In this document: positions 1 through 8,226 of the stretch, piece after piece
Numbering within the stretch: position 1 is the stretch's first letter
How the letters are laid out: each line of letters begins with the position of its first letter
Source of the DNA: Bacillus sp. 03113
GTDB taxonomy: Bacteria; Bacillota; Bacilli; Bacillales; Cytobacillaceae
Direction: 5' to 3'
Assembly: GCF_006546985.1 (NCBI RefSeq)
Contig: NZ_VATK01000014.1
Location: 1-64,000, forward strand
DNA: 64,000 nucleotides
Made by a program: the position numbers and the translations under genes
The notes under the pieces: model-generated
The model's input: the letters and a program-made list of their open reading frames with translations, nothing else
What the model was told of the DNA's origin: nothing
The model's database searches: none

Positions 1-7
1 ACAAAAA

Positions 8-47
8 GGCAGTTGAAAGTTCGATTAAATCAAACTTTCAACTGCCT
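8..47 (-). terminator. Rho-independent terminator
   Basis: A 15-bp perfect inverted repeat (arms AGGCAGTTGAAAGTT and its complement) surrounds an 11-base loop. Read on the minus strand it is followed by TTTTTGT. It could end the alpha/beta hydrolase transcript or a minus-strand gene lying between. Confidence 0.7.
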
Positions 48-59
48 AATAAAAAATTG

Positions 60-180
60 GACTTTTTCAGTGGCCTCTGTCCCTCACTGCGGGGTCTTTC
101 CAGCCCGTTTTTCCGCAGGAGTCTCGCAAATTTACTTCCAAAATCATCATTATCGTTTCACAGAGCCTATATTAAAAATG
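60..180. repeat. Degenerate GC-rich repeat remnant
   Basis: This short stretch carries the blocks CTGCGGGGTCT and CCGCAGGAGTCTC. Equivalent blocks form the GC-rich core of the three inverted-repeat elements at 15311, 32091 and 48361. No terminal inverted repeats or target duplication can be seen, so it looks like a decayed piece of a related non-coding element. No coding sequence was found here. Confidence 0.4.
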
Positions 181-223
181 GGCGACGTAACAGTACGGTT
201 CAACTGTTATCGCCGCCTACCCT

Positions 224-994
224 TTAACAATGCTTGGATATAAAGCTTTCTATTACTTCTTTTAATTCTTTGGGTGCCTCCAGCATACTCATATGTCCCG
301 CCATTTTGATCGTTTGTTCACTAATATGACTACCAGATACAGAGTTTACCCTATCAGCTGGAACAACCTTGTCTTTTTCACCTTTAACGATTAAAACAGG
401 TATATTTTCGTTGGCAAGTACATCGTTCCGATCTTTCCGTTCCCGCATTGCTTTTAACGTATCCGCAGCTCCTAAAGGACTCGTTGCATAGCCAATTTCT
501 TTCATCTCTTGCACTACTTCTGGCATTTTTTCTAACGATTCGTCATCAAATAATTTAGGAATTAATCCATCTATAAAACTATGAATCCCTTCTGCTGCTA
601 TTTTTTCAATCGCCTTTGAACGTCCTTCCTTTCCTTCCTTTGTATCAGGATAAGCAGTTGAATGAATTAATCCATAACCCTTAAGCTTTTCTGGATACTT
701 TTCTGCAAATGCTAAAGTGACATAGCCGCCAAGGGAATGTCCGAATAAATACACTTGATTGATGCCTTTATGTACTAAAAAGGAATACACATCCTCTGCC
801 ATATCTTCAATTAAAAAGGGGGCAGACGGAATATCTGATTGTCCATGACCTCTTAAATCAATGGTTATTATGTGAAACTTTTCTTGAAAGTAAGGAACAA
901 GTTCCTTCCAGTAATCAGTACTCCCACAAAAGCCATGCAAAAGAACAATTGTCTCACCTTTTCCAAATTCATGATAGTGAAGGTTTACATCCAT
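224..994 (-). CDS. Alpha/beta hydrolase
   Basis: A 256-residue cytosolic serine hydrolase of the alpha/beta fold. The oxyanion-region motif LLHGF lies near residue 20. The nucleophile elbow GHSLGG places the catalytic Ser near residue 87. The acid is probably the Asp in KGEKDKVVP, and the catalytic His is in AGHMSM near the C-terminus. The start at 994 is chosen because AAGGAG lies seven bases upstream, although the frame stays open to 1027. Substrate cannot be predicted: esterase, lactonase or C-C hydrolase are all possible. It stands alone, with repeat-like DNA on both sides. Confidence 0.88.
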   Translation of the reverse strand: MDVNLHYHEFGKGETIVLLHGFCGSTDYWKELVPYFQEKFHIITIDLRGHGQSDIPSAPFLIEDMAEDVYSFLVHKGINQVYLFGHSLGGYVTLAFAEKYPEKLKGYGLIHSTAYPDTKEGKEGRSKAIEKIAAEGIHSFIDGLIPKLFDDESLEKMPEVVQEMKEIGYATSPLGAADTLKAMRERKDRNDVLANENIPVLIVKGEKDKVVPADRVNSVSGSHISEQTIKMAGHMSMLEAPKELKEVIESFISKHC

Positions 995-1531
995 TATCAA
1001 CACTCCTTTTTCAAATACCTCTAACATTCATTATAAACGAACAAGCGTACTACTCCAAGAACAAAAGCGGAAGCGCCCGTTTAGCGACGTATGGACTGGG
1101 CCCCGCTTCGACTGAGATAAGGCGAACCTTCCATCAGGGTGTTCTTTCCCTGATGGTTAGTTGAGCCGATCAGGTTTTTACGGGCAGTTTTTTATCCACT
1201 GTACATTTTTTTAGGTTATATCTTACTGCCCGTTAAAACGTGAAAAAGGAAACACGAAGAGCGAAAGCGATTCGATGTTGACTTATCGTAGGGAGGAGTG
1301 GGGTGGACACTAGTCGCTGGGCGCTGGCCGATTAAGAACGCCACATCCTGTGGCAACATCGGCACTAGTACGTCCTGTACGTCGGAGCTGGACGTCGATA
1401 CATTACGATAAAAGTTATCCCAGACAACTATTTAATAATTTCCAATACAATTAAAAACATAAAGATATGAACAGCTTTAAGTCTCTTGCATAAAATAGAC
1501 TGATTAAGCTGTTAGAGGAGAGATAAATGGC
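995..1531. repeat. Non-coding gap with composite interspersed repeat
   Basis: No gene is seen. From about 1064 to 1404 the DNA is a mosaic of the modular hairpin repeat found elsewhere in this window. It opens with AAGCGGAAGCGCC and ends with GAGCTGGACGTCGATACA. It includes a CCATCAGGG/CCCTGATGG hairpin (about 1130-1160) and an ACGGGCAGT/ACTGCCCGT long-range pair. The block from about 1250 to 1315 matches the copy at 49531, and the block from about 1325 to 1404 matches the copy at 60831. Confidence 0.6.
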
Positions 1532-2008
1532 ATGTCTTCTAAATCACCTGAGGAACCGAATAAAAAAGAGAAACAGGAACCTTTTAATGATTTTTTTAAA
1601 TCAATGAATCATTTTTTTCAAGAAAAACCCGTCAAAGGCTTTTTACAAAGTATTGATGAGTTTTTTAACAACCCTTTTCCTTTTCCTTCTTCTTCATTTC
1701 ACGTTGAGATGAAAGAGACAGATCAAGAGTATATCGTTTTAGCAGAACTCCCAGGTATAAAAAAAGAACAAATTCATATCGATATTTTTGAAAACCGTAT
1801 GAAGATTTCAGTAAAAAATCATTCTATATTAGCAGAAGAAGATGATAAAAGGCACATTTATAAAAGACAACAGCCGATCCAGCAATCAAGCAGAACGATC
1901 ACCTTCCATCAGCCTATTGACGAGAAAAAGGTAAAAGCATCCTATGAAGATGGATTATTAAGCATCCTTATCCAAAAAGGCATCGGAAAAAAGATTAATA
2001 TTGACTAA
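1532..2008 (+). CDS. Hsp20/alpha-crystallin family small heat-shock protein
   Basis: A 158-residue ATP-independent holdase-type chaperone. A polar, lysine-rich leader (residues 1-15) and a Phe-rich stretch (about 20-55) precede the alpha-crystallin domain. In that domain AELPGIKKEQI and the late EDGLLSILIQKG match the family's conserved beta strands. AGAGGAGA lies about 11 bases upstream of the chosen ATG. Bacillus paralogues of similar size include YocM and the spore-coat proteins CotM and CotP; the sequence does not decide which role applies here. It is monocistronic. Confidence 0.85.
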   Translation: MSSKSPEEPNKKEKQEPFNDFFKSMNHFFQEKPVKGFLQSIDEFFNNPFPFPSSSFHVEMKETDQEYIVLAELPGIKKEQIHIDIFENRMKISVKNHSILAEEDDKRHIYKRQQPIQQSSRTITFHQPIDEKKVKASYEDGLLSILIQKGIGKKINID

Positions 2009-2017
2009 TTGCCCCTA

Positions 2018-2070
2018 ATAAAAAGTGCCAAGTACCTTTTATTTGAAATAGTATGGGCTAGGCACTTTGG
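2018..2070 (-). terminator. Terminator of the permease-peptidase operon
   Basis: The arms AAAGTGCC and GGCACTTT flank a loop of about 33 bases. On the minus strand the second arm runs into TTTTTATT, just past the stop codon at 2087. The stem is symmetrical, so it may also serve the converging Hsp20 gene. Confidence 0.6.
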
Positions 2071-2086
2071 GATACTTCCTTCCTTA

Positions 2087-4489
2087 TTACTTTTTATCTA
2101 CATCGAGCCATTCCTCAAAATAAGCAGTTGGGACTTGAAAATAATTCTTTGTAAATCGAATAAACTCACTCGTATTGACTTCCTTATATTTGAATTCATT
2201 ATAATAGTCTGATAAATATTGCATACCTACATCCTTAACATTGCTCCCTTTTAATTGGTATCGTTCATTAATCATTTTAAAAAGAGCGAGTGCAGGCTGG
2301 CCATAAATATATCCAACATCCTTATTTTTGTTTAAACTTACATTCGAAGCTTGATTGTACAAACCTCTTTGTTTGATTTTTTCCATTCGATATATGGACA
2401 TCCCAAAAGCTTGATCTTCCAATTGATTTTTAGCGACATAATAATACATATCCGTTGCAAATTCGGTCATTCCTTCATCAAGCCATGCTTCATGATATGG
2501 ATCATTGGAAACAACTCCATAAAAATATTGATGTGCAGTTTCATGAACAATAGATTCTTGATAAAATCTTTCGTCTTTTATATATGGATCTATCGTTACA
2601 ATACCAGGATATTCCATAAACTCACCTTTATCCATGATGATATCAAATTGCCTTAGAGGGTATTCTCCAATTTTTTCTTGATAAAAGGATAAAGCGTTAA
2701 CTGCCAAATTTAATGCAGCTTTAGGGTCTTTATTATGGTCATTTTTTGTAAAGAGTCTAACCGTAACACCATTCCTTGCTTCCTTTTCATATACATTCAT
2801 ATCTTTAACAGCTGCAATAAAAAATTCACGAACATTTTTTAATGTTACAGTCCCTTCATTCCTTTTCATAGAAGGATCCTGATCTGCGGAAGATATAAAA
2901 GAATAGCCTTTTGGCAATTTATAAGACACATGAAAATTTGAGAAATCAGTATGGTACGTTTCAAGCCCATCAAGATAGTCTTCCTTATTCCAATGATGTT
3001 GTTGGTAGGTTGCAAGCATAGGGTACCATTGAGCTAAATAGTAATTTTCATCTATCTTTGAAAATCGGCTTCCTTCCTCCGGTACTGTAAACGAATAAGT
3101 TATTTTTACAGAACCTTTTTTTCCTTTTTCCAATTGGTTTGCTAAAGAAATTTTAAATGTATCCTTTTTTAGTGAATAAGGTACGTTCTTCCCGTTCCAT
3201 TTCACTTGTTTTATGTCAACGGTTGAAAAGCCTTCGACACCATCTAAATGATGACCTTTCTTAAAAACATTTGGAATAAAGTAAAATTCAAGATCATTCC
3301 AATTGTTGTCTGATTTGTTTTTGACTTCTATAGCTGCGACAACATTAAATGTTCCATTTTTAGTCATATTTAATTGGAGATTATAGTTCGCTAAGCTGCC
3401 ATTTTTTACACCTATATTCGAATCCTTAGCCGCTACAACATAGGATCCTGCTGAGATAAAAGAAATCAATAGAAGAAGGAGTCCCCACTTTCCCCCCGTT
3501 AATTTCCACCATTTTCTTTGATCTCCAAATTTTTTCCGTATTGGCTTAATATGAGGATCTTGTCCTGTTTTGATCCATGGCGTTCGTTGATAATTTGATT
3601 GAAATCGATTTTTTAACCCATTGGCTAATAATGTGAAAGAGACTGTAGTAAAAAGCAAAATGGTTAATGGAATCATTAATATATACGTATTCCCATAAAT
3701 ATTTTGGCGCGCTTGTCCAACAAGACCTGCCAGCTCATTCGTTATGGAGTGGTAAAGAATAGGATCATACACCATCCTCGTACCGCCGATAAAAATATTG
3801 ATCAACGCCAGCTGCCCCATCATGGTCATGACATATACAATTTCTAAAACAAACATAATAAGCAAGGATTCTTTTATTTGTGGAAAAATATGCTTCCAAA
3901 TGATTCGATGTTTACTAGCTCCTAACGCTTTAGCAGATTCTACATACATCGATGAATATAATTGAGAAGATTTCTGGCGAACAGACGAAATAATGCTTGG
4001 AATACTAACCATAGAAGCTATTAAAATAAAATAGCCAACCAAAGTAGCTGTTGAAAGGGGACTATTAAAACTAATAGGATTTAAAAAAAAGTACAAAATT
4101 AAAAATAATGGGATATAGCTCCAAGCATTCTCAAATGCGATCATCCACCCAGGAGTTTTTTTCCAAATCCCTATGTATAATCCAGCTATAGAACCAATCA
4201 ACATTTTTATGATCGTAACTGCTAGAGAGATAAAAACAGTATACTTCAAGCCATTAAGAATCATGGAAAATAAATCGTACCCCCATCTGTCTGTACCAAA
4301 TGGATAGTTTTGATTTTTAAATGGCTCCAATGGTGGTGCAAGCATTGTTCCTTTATGATAATGTGGCTCTAGTGTTTCTGTTATCGAATGAGGAGCGAGA
4401 AATGATCCAAAGCTTGCAAAAAAAAGCATTACCGTTACAAAAAAAACACCCAAAATCAAAGAGTAATTAAAGCGTCTTAGCTTATTCAT
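2087..4489 (-). CDS. DppC/OppC-type permease fused to an extracellular M1-like metallopeptidase
   Basis: 800 residues, against roughly 300 for an ordinary DppC/OppC permease. Residues 1 to about 320 form the permease, with an N-terminal anchor, several membrane spans and a cytoplasmic EAA loop around AKALGASKHRIIWKHIFPQ. A further membrane span (about 335-358) leads to a 440-residue domain with the M1 aminopeptidase signature. HETAH lies at about 649-653, and 18 residues later comes the third zinc ligand Glu in WLDEGMTEF. An FMEYPG motif sits in the GxMEN position and a candidate catalytic Tyr in VGYIYG. The extra span should place the peptidase outside the cell. The ATG overlaps the previous gene by 8 bp, and AGAGG lies eight bases upstream. 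No ATPase or binding protein lies nearby. Confidence 0.88.
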   Translation of the reverse strand: MNKLRRFNYSLILGVFFVTVMLFFASFGSFLAPHSITETLEPHYHKGTMLAPPLEPFKNQNYPFGTDRWGYDLFSMILNGLKYTVFISLAVTIIKMLIGSIAGLYIGIWKKTPGWMIAFENAWSYIPLFLILYFFLNPISFNSPLSTATLVGYFILIASMVSIPSIISSVRQKSSQLYSSMYVESAKALGASKHRIIWKHIFPQIKESLLIMFVLEIVYVMTMMGQLALINIFIGGTRMVYDPILYHSITNELAGLVGQARQNIYGNTYILMIPLTILLFTTVSFTLLANGLKNRFQSNYQRTPWIKTGQDPHIKPIRKKFGDQRKWWKLTGGKWGLLLLLISFISAGSYVVAAKDSNIGVKNGSLANYNLQLNMTKNGTFNVVAAIEVKNKSDNNWNDLEFYFIPNVFKKGHHLDGVEGFSTVDIKQVKWNGKNVPYSLKKDTFKISLANQLEKGKKGSVKITYSFTVPEEGSRFSKIDENYYLAQWYPMLATYQQHHWNKEDYLDGLETYHTDFSNFHVSYKLPKGYSFISSADQDPSMKRNEGTVTLKNVREFFIAAVKDMNVYEKEARNGVTVRLFTKNDHNKDPKAALNLAVNALSFYQEKIGEYPLRQFDIIMDKGEFMEYPGIVTIDPYIKDERFYQESIVHETAHQYFYGVVSNDPYHEAWLDEGMTEFATDMYYYVAKNQLEDQAFGMSIYRMEKIKQRGLYNQASNVSLNKNKDVGYIYGQPALALFKMINERYQLKGSNVKDVGMQYLSDYYNEFKYKEVNTSEFIRFTKNYFQVPTAYFEEWLDVDKK

Positions 4490-5339
4490 GGATAAAACCT
4501 CTTTTAAATACATAGAGTAATAATCTTACTGAAAAAAAGACAATTATTGAGATGGCCAGAATTAAAAATAAACCTATGGCAATCGGTTGAATTTCATTGC
4601 TTTGAAAAATAAATTTCGTAATTCCAGAGACATTCATTATGTATTCAACAATGAATAAATTTCCAATTGCTATGGAAATCACTTTTTTTAATTCTGATAG
4701 GATAAAAGGTTCAATATTTAAATAGATATGTTGAGTATTTAGATAATGAGTCGATAATCCTTTAGATACACCAGTTCTAACATAATCCTCACTACTCGAT
4801 TGGTAATATTTAACTGAAATGTTTTTAAATAAGTAGAGTGTCGGAGAAATTCCAATTAATAAGGTTGGGAACCATGTATTCAATGGGCCTGCGTCTGGTC
4901 TAAAAGAGATGATTCTAATCCCTGTTACTTTATAAAATAGGATCGCAAGCACCATTGAAAAAACAATTAAGATAAAATCTGGAATAGCAGATAAAATATT
5001 TAATAGTAAATTAAATATTCTTGTAAACCAAAATCTACTAATAAAAAGCCCAAATAGTAAGCTAACAATGATAGACGTAATGACTCCTACGATAACAATT
5101 TTTAAGCTCATCCAAAAATTATTTCCGATATCCTCTGAAATCATACGGGTCTGTGAGCCTAACTGGTACGTCCCTAAACTACCTTTGCTTAATTCAGAAA
5201 AAAAGGATTGATAAACTTTCGGCAGCAACTCGAAATTCCAATCAATTGATTGATTGTTTACATTAATAATCGTAGGTAAAGCTGCTAAGAAAAGAATTAA
5301 CAGGATGACCAAAATAAAGTGTTCGATATGTCTTAACAT
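4482..5339 (-). CDS. DppB/OppB-type ABC transporter permease
   Basis: A 285-residue integral membrane protein with about six hydrophobic segments. It resembles the first permease of peptide/nickel ABC importers. The N-terminal signal-anchor is MLRHIEHFILVILLILF, and the EAA-type loop reads DYVRTGVSKGLSTHYL. The start at 5339 has AAGGAG six bases upstream. The stop TAA lies inside the start region of the fusion permease, so the two are translationally coupled and probably form a heterodimeric channel. The importer's ATPases and solute-binding protein are absent from the window and would have to be encoded elsewhere. Confidence 0.82.
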   Translation of the reverse strand: MLRHIEHFILVILLILFLAALPTIINVNNQSIDWNFELLPKVYQSFFSELSKGSLGTYQLGSQTRMISEDIGNNFWMSLKIVIVGVITSIIVSLLFGLFISRFWFTRIFNLLLNILSAIPDFILIVFSMVLAILFYKVTGIRIISFRPDAGPLNTWFPTLLIGISPTLYLFKNISVKYYQSSSEDYVRTGVSKGLSTHYLNTQHIYLNIEPFILSELKKVISIAIGNLFIVEYIMNVSGITKFIFQSNEIQPIAIGLFLILAISIIVFFSVRLLLYVFKRGFIHE

Positions 5340-5446
5340 AACAATCTCCTTCGCTGACTCGGAGTCACACATTTACGATTATTTTTCCATTTTCATACAT
5401 AGATTGTCAATAACTTTCATTAAATTATTTTAATTTTCGAAATAAA

Positions 5447-5480
5447 AAAAAGCAGGAAGAAGCTAGTTTGCCTCCTGCAT
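5447..5480 (-). terminator. Terminator of the yppG-like gene
   Basis: On the minus strand GCAGGA and TCCTGC arms are followed by eight T residues. The structure lies about 55 bases beyond the yppG-like stop codon. Confidence 0.65.
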
Positions 5481-5536
5481 TTCATGAAAAATCATGCTAA
5501 ATGAGTCAAAAATCAATAGAATTTCACCTACTAATG

Positions 5537-6094
5537 CTATGCTTTAAAAAAACCTCCAAAACCTTTTACTAATCCCGAAACCTGATTAACAGCGTTCATC
5601 ATCATTCCAGCTGTATCCATTACTTTATTAAAATCAAATGATCCTTCCTGTGTTTTAAAGGAATTCATGATCGATTGCATACCCGATGGCTGCTTTGGCA
5701 AAAAGGATGGTTTAGGATAAGGATTCATATAAGGATACCCTCCTCCTACTGGCTCCTGTTGATATTTATTTTGAATGGGTTCTTCCTTTGGCTGCAAAGG
5801 GTTGTGAAAAACAGAATGCTGGTTGCTTTGAAATGCATATTGATTTACATTTTGAGGATATTGATAGGGTGTTTGATAAATACTTTGCTGTGGAAATGGC
5901 TCCTTTTGTAGATAAGGGGAATAGGGTATTTGCCCTTGATAACTCCAATATGACATCCCCCCCATTCCAGGGTATGGTTGTTCACGAAAATGATATGGAT
6001 AATAATTGCTGTAATTATTAATTTGAGGCCTATATTGATTTCGATAAGAAAATTGTTCAGGACGACTGGAAAACATTCTTTTACGCCCAAACAT
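5537..6094 (-). CDS. yppG: YppG-like, probable spore coat protein
   Basis: 185 residues. The N-terminal two thirds are low complexity and rich in Tyr, Pro, Gln and Asn (NYYPYHFREQPYPG is typical), as in many spore coat proteins. A conserved C-terminal block of about 45 residues contains FDFNKVMDTAGMM and GLVKGFGGFF. The start at 6094 follows GGAGATG; a TTG at 6100 is in frame but lies inside the spacer. The position next to yppE and sspM/recU matches B. subtilis yppG. A coat role is inferred from composition and synteny. Confidence 0.7.
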   Translation of the reverse strand: MFGRKRMFSSRPEQFSYRNQYRPQINNYSNYYPYHFREQPYPGMGGMSYWSYQGQIPYSPYLQKEPFPQQSIYQTPYQYPQNVNQYAFQSNQHSVFHNPLQPKEEPIQNKYQQEPVGGGYPYMNPYPKPSFLPKQPSGMQSIMNSFKTQEGSFDFNKVMDTAGMMMNAVNQVSGLVKGFGGFFKA

Positions 6095-6229
6095 AAACAA
6101 TCATCTCCTTCAATGGTTCACTACTACAAAATATGAATCAGGCGCCCAATTGGTGCTAATATTAAATATACAAATCATCCTACTAAACTGTGTGCATCCT
6201 GTATTGACAGTTTAGCAAGATATATTGTT

Positions 6230-6592
6230 TTATTCGCTCCTTTTCAGATCCAGTATAATCGTTTCTAAAATGAACTGGACCGACTTTACATAGTTTATAA
6301 ATCTTGTACGACTTGTTTCTGGAAAGAAGGCTTGGATAGAGATTAATTCCATATGATTATATGTTGACTCAATCTGTTCCATATGAATATGCTTAGGATT
6401 ATCCTTATTTATCCAAATATAAACCTTCTCTTTCCATTTATCATTCACAAGCTTGACTTTATCAGCGAAAGGTTTAACCACCGTAAAAAAATCCGCTGCC
6501 TGTCCAGATGCTTTTACGTTTTCAAAAGTGTGCATGACTTCAATTGAATAAGTCATTAATTCCTTTGTTAGTTCTAATAAATCCTTTTTCAT
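6230..6592 (-). CDS. yppE: YppE family protein (DUF1798)
   Basis: A 120-residue, mostly helical, acidic and hydrophobic protein matching the short Bacillus YppE family in length and position. The start at 6592 has GGAGTTG six bases upstream. It has no membrane span, cysteine cluster or known catalytic motif. It is followed by the yppG-like gene and preceded by a small coiled-coil gene, as in the B. subtilis ypp cluster. Its function is unknown. Confidence 0.72.
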   Translation of the reverse strand: MKKDLLELTKELMTYSIEVMHTFENVKASGQAADFFTVVKPFADKVKLVNDKWKEKVYIWINKDNPKHIHMEQIESTYNHMELISIQAFFPETSRTRFINYVKSVQFILETIILDLKRSE

Positions 6593-6637
6593 TTTGATCA
6601 ACTCCATCAACAACTAAAGAAAAGAAGAAGGTGCCAA

Positions 6638-6655
6638 AATGCTGGGCACCTTCTC
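6638..6655. other. Short gap between helical genes
   Basis: An imperfect GGTGCC...GGGCACC pair (about 6632-6652) in this gap may act as a weak minus-strand terminator after the 82-residue gene. The following T run is poor. Confidence 0.3.
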
Positions 6656-6674
6656 TAAAAGTATATCTATATTT

Positions 6675-6923
6675 TCATAAATGTCCAAATTCGAGCTTCA
6701 TCTCTCTTGATTCAGTAATTATTTCATTATGAGATCCAACAAGCTCTGATTCTAAAACTCTCATTTTTTGGCGACAGCTTGAAAGTAACTCTATCTGTTG
6801 ATCATTTAAATCCTTTTTGAAATGGATAACATTTCTTTGAATCATTGATTCGATTTTCTCTAACTCGCAACTCAGATCCGTTAGCATCGTGAGCAACTCT
6901 TCTTTTTGAATGGATTTTCCCAT
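6675..6923 (-). CDS. Small helical protein, ypp-cluster hypothetical
   Basis: 82 residues, almost entirely heptad-like with many Glu, Leu and Lys, so a coiled coil is likely (for example LSCELEKIESMIQRNVIHF). The SD TAGGAGG lies about seven bases upstream of the ATG. By position it could be the counterpart of B. subtilis yppD, but no sequence signature confirms that. No enzyme motif is visible. Confidence 0.65.
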   Translation of the reverse strand: MGKSIQKEELLTMLTDLSCELEKIESMIQRNVIHFKKDLNDQQIELLSSCRQKMRVLESELVGSHNEIITESREMKLEFGHL

Positions 6924-6934
6924 TTCAGATTCCT

Positions 6935-7006
6935 CCTATTCATATAAAGGACTTAGGTCATACACCATTGATCCCTACGTTTACGAGCAGAAAACCCAAA
7001 TGTCAT
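6935..7006 (-). CDS. Possible 23-residue leader ORF
   Basis: An ATG-started reading frame encodes a basic-then-acidic peptide beginning MTFGFSARKRRDQW. Its TAG stop forms the first bases of the TAGGAGG ribosome binding site of the next gene, an arrangement that would couple translation. It has no Shine-Dalgarno of its own; the nearest, GGAAGGAGG, lies about 40 bases upstream. It may be a leader peptide, a remnant, or chance. Confidence 0.25.
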
Positions 7007-7135
7007 GAATTACAGCTTAATAAAATGATTCGCTCTTTTAAAAAAACCTCCTTCCACCTTGACAAAACTAGAAGCAATTCGTCAAAGAAACAAGATTTTT
7101 TCGATTTCACCTAGTTCTTTCGACAAAAATCTATA

Positions 7136-7165
7136 TGAATAAAAGATAAGAAAAGGTCCATACTA
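7136..7165 (+). promoter_or_regulatory. Sigma-G (forespore) promoter of sspM
   Basis: TGAATA at 7136-7141 and CATACTA at 7159-7165 are separated by 17 bases. Both hexamer-type elements match the sigma-G consensus exactly. The predicted transcription start falls at about 7171-7172, right at the ribosome binding site. Confidence 0.8.
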
Positions 7166-7184
7166 TCCTTTGGAGGTGAGATAA

Positions 7185-7292
7185 ATGAAAAAAAAGGAAC
7201 AACAAAACAAAACACAACCGAGAAATAACGAAAATACAAAAACTGGTTTTGGAGACAAAAAACTTCAAGGTGAAAACCGTCCGTCTACATAA
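7185..7292 (+). CDS. sspM: Small acid-soluble spore protein SspM
   Basis: A 35-residue, highly charged, Lys/Asn/Gln-rich peptide. Its C-terminus GDKKLQGENRPST corresponds to the DKKL-G-NRPST ending of B. subtilis SspM, a minor SASP of the forespore core. GGAGGTG lies seven bases before the ATG, a sigma-G promoter lies 20 bp upstream, and a strong terminator follows. Minor SASPs of this class accumulate in the developing forespore; a DNA-protective role like that of alpha/beta SASPs is not established for SspM. Confidence 0.85.
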   Translation: MKKKEQQNKTQPRNNENTKTGFGDKKLQGENRPST

Positions 7293-7328
7293 AAAAGCAA
7301 ATCATATAGAATTTCAAATTCCAACTTG

Positions 7329-7362
7329 AAAAAGCAAGGATTTCAACTTCCTTGCTTTTTTC
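7329..7362 (+). terminator. Terminator of sspM
   Basis: AAAAAGCAAGGA and TCCTTGCTTTTTT arms form a 10-12 bp stem ending in a T run, 40 bases past the sspM stop codon. Confidence 0.85.
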
Positions 7363-7537
7363 TTATTTTCCCGTATGCTAATCCTCAAATACTTTCTTCC
7401 TATTTTTCATTGGTAAAATTTAATATTTTTTTAAAAATGAAACAAGAATCCATAGAATTTCGTCGAATAGTAGTAGAGCAATAAATGAAATAGGTTTTTC
7501 TTTGAAAAAATTTATCCCCCAAAAAGTTAATGACATT

Positions 7538-7546
7538 TGGTATGAT
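7538..7546 (+). promoter_or_regulatory. Candidate extended -10 promoter for recU-ponA
   Basis: TGGTATGAT is a sigma-A extended -10 box (TGn plus TATGAT), 27 bp before the recU start. No good -35 is present at 17 bp, as expected for this promoter class. The transcript would have a short leader. Confidence 0.4.
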
Positions 7547-7572
7547 TAGGAGTAGTTCGTGAGGTGACTACA

Positions 7573-8181
7573 ATGAGCTTTCATTATCCAAACGGGAAAC
7601 GCTATAATCCTGCTCAAAAAGAAGGGAAGCCAAAAAAAGAAAAGAAATGGATGTATGGAAATCGTGGAATGACGCTTGAAGAAGATATTAATGAATCAAA
7701 CCAATTTTATCTTGAACAAGAAATAGCCGTTATTCATAAAAAACCAACGCCCATTCAAATTGTAAAAGTCGATTACCCTAAAAGAAGTGCAGCCGTCATT
7801 AAAGAAGCTTATTTTAAACAAGCTTCCACAACAGATTTTAATGGTGTATACAAAGGGAGATATATTGATTTTGAAGCAAAGGAAACAAAATTCCTTACTT
7901 CGCTTCCTTTAAAAAACTTTCACGCTCATCAAGTACAGCATATGAAGCAGGTAATTTCTCAAAACGGCATTTGCTTTGTCATTGTACGATTTTCTGCAAC
8001 AGAGGAAATATATTTTCTCGATGCAAGCTACATTGTATCTTATTGGGATAGAATGGTGAAAGGTGGAAGAAAATCAATTACGAAGCAAGAGATCCATGAA
8101 AATGGGCATGCCATATCACTTGGTTTTCAGCCGAGAATTGACTATATTAAAATAATAGACGAAATATATAAGCTCCATTAA
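7573..8181 (+). CDS. recU: Holliday junction resolvase RecU
   Basis: A 202-residue homodimeric endonuclease that cleaves four-way junctions during recombinational repair and chromosome segregation. The nuclease core is recognisable in [18 protein letters not shown], with the D-(E/K)xK-type metal-binding acidic residues, near residues 95-115. The ATG at 7573 is preferred over the GTG at 7564, which lies inside the SD GAGGTG. ponA follows after 45 bp on the same strand, the conserved recU-ponA pairing of Firmicutes. Confidence 0.95.
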   Translation: MSFHYPNGKRYNPAQKEGKPKKEKKWMYGNRGMTLEEDINESNQFYLEQEIAVIHKKPTPIQIVKVDYPKRSAAVIKEAYFKQASTTDFNGVYKGRYIDFEAKETKFLTSLPLKNFHAHQVQHMKQVISQNGICFVIVRFSATEEIYFLDASYIVSYWDRMVKGGRKSITKQEIHENGHAISLGFQPRIDYIKIIDEIYKLH

Positions 8182-8226
8182 ACGAAAAGGTTTGTGTTTT
8201 AAAAGGCAGAAAGGAAGGAAAAAGCT

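Noticed and set aside
13-243. 76-residue plus-strand frame at the window start
   Set aside because: It runs through a terminator palindrome and a repeat remnant, with no ribosome binding site or recognisable protein.
7564-7572. Upstream GTG as the recU start
   Set aside because: The codon lies in the Shine-Dalgarno GAGGTG of the ATG at 7573.
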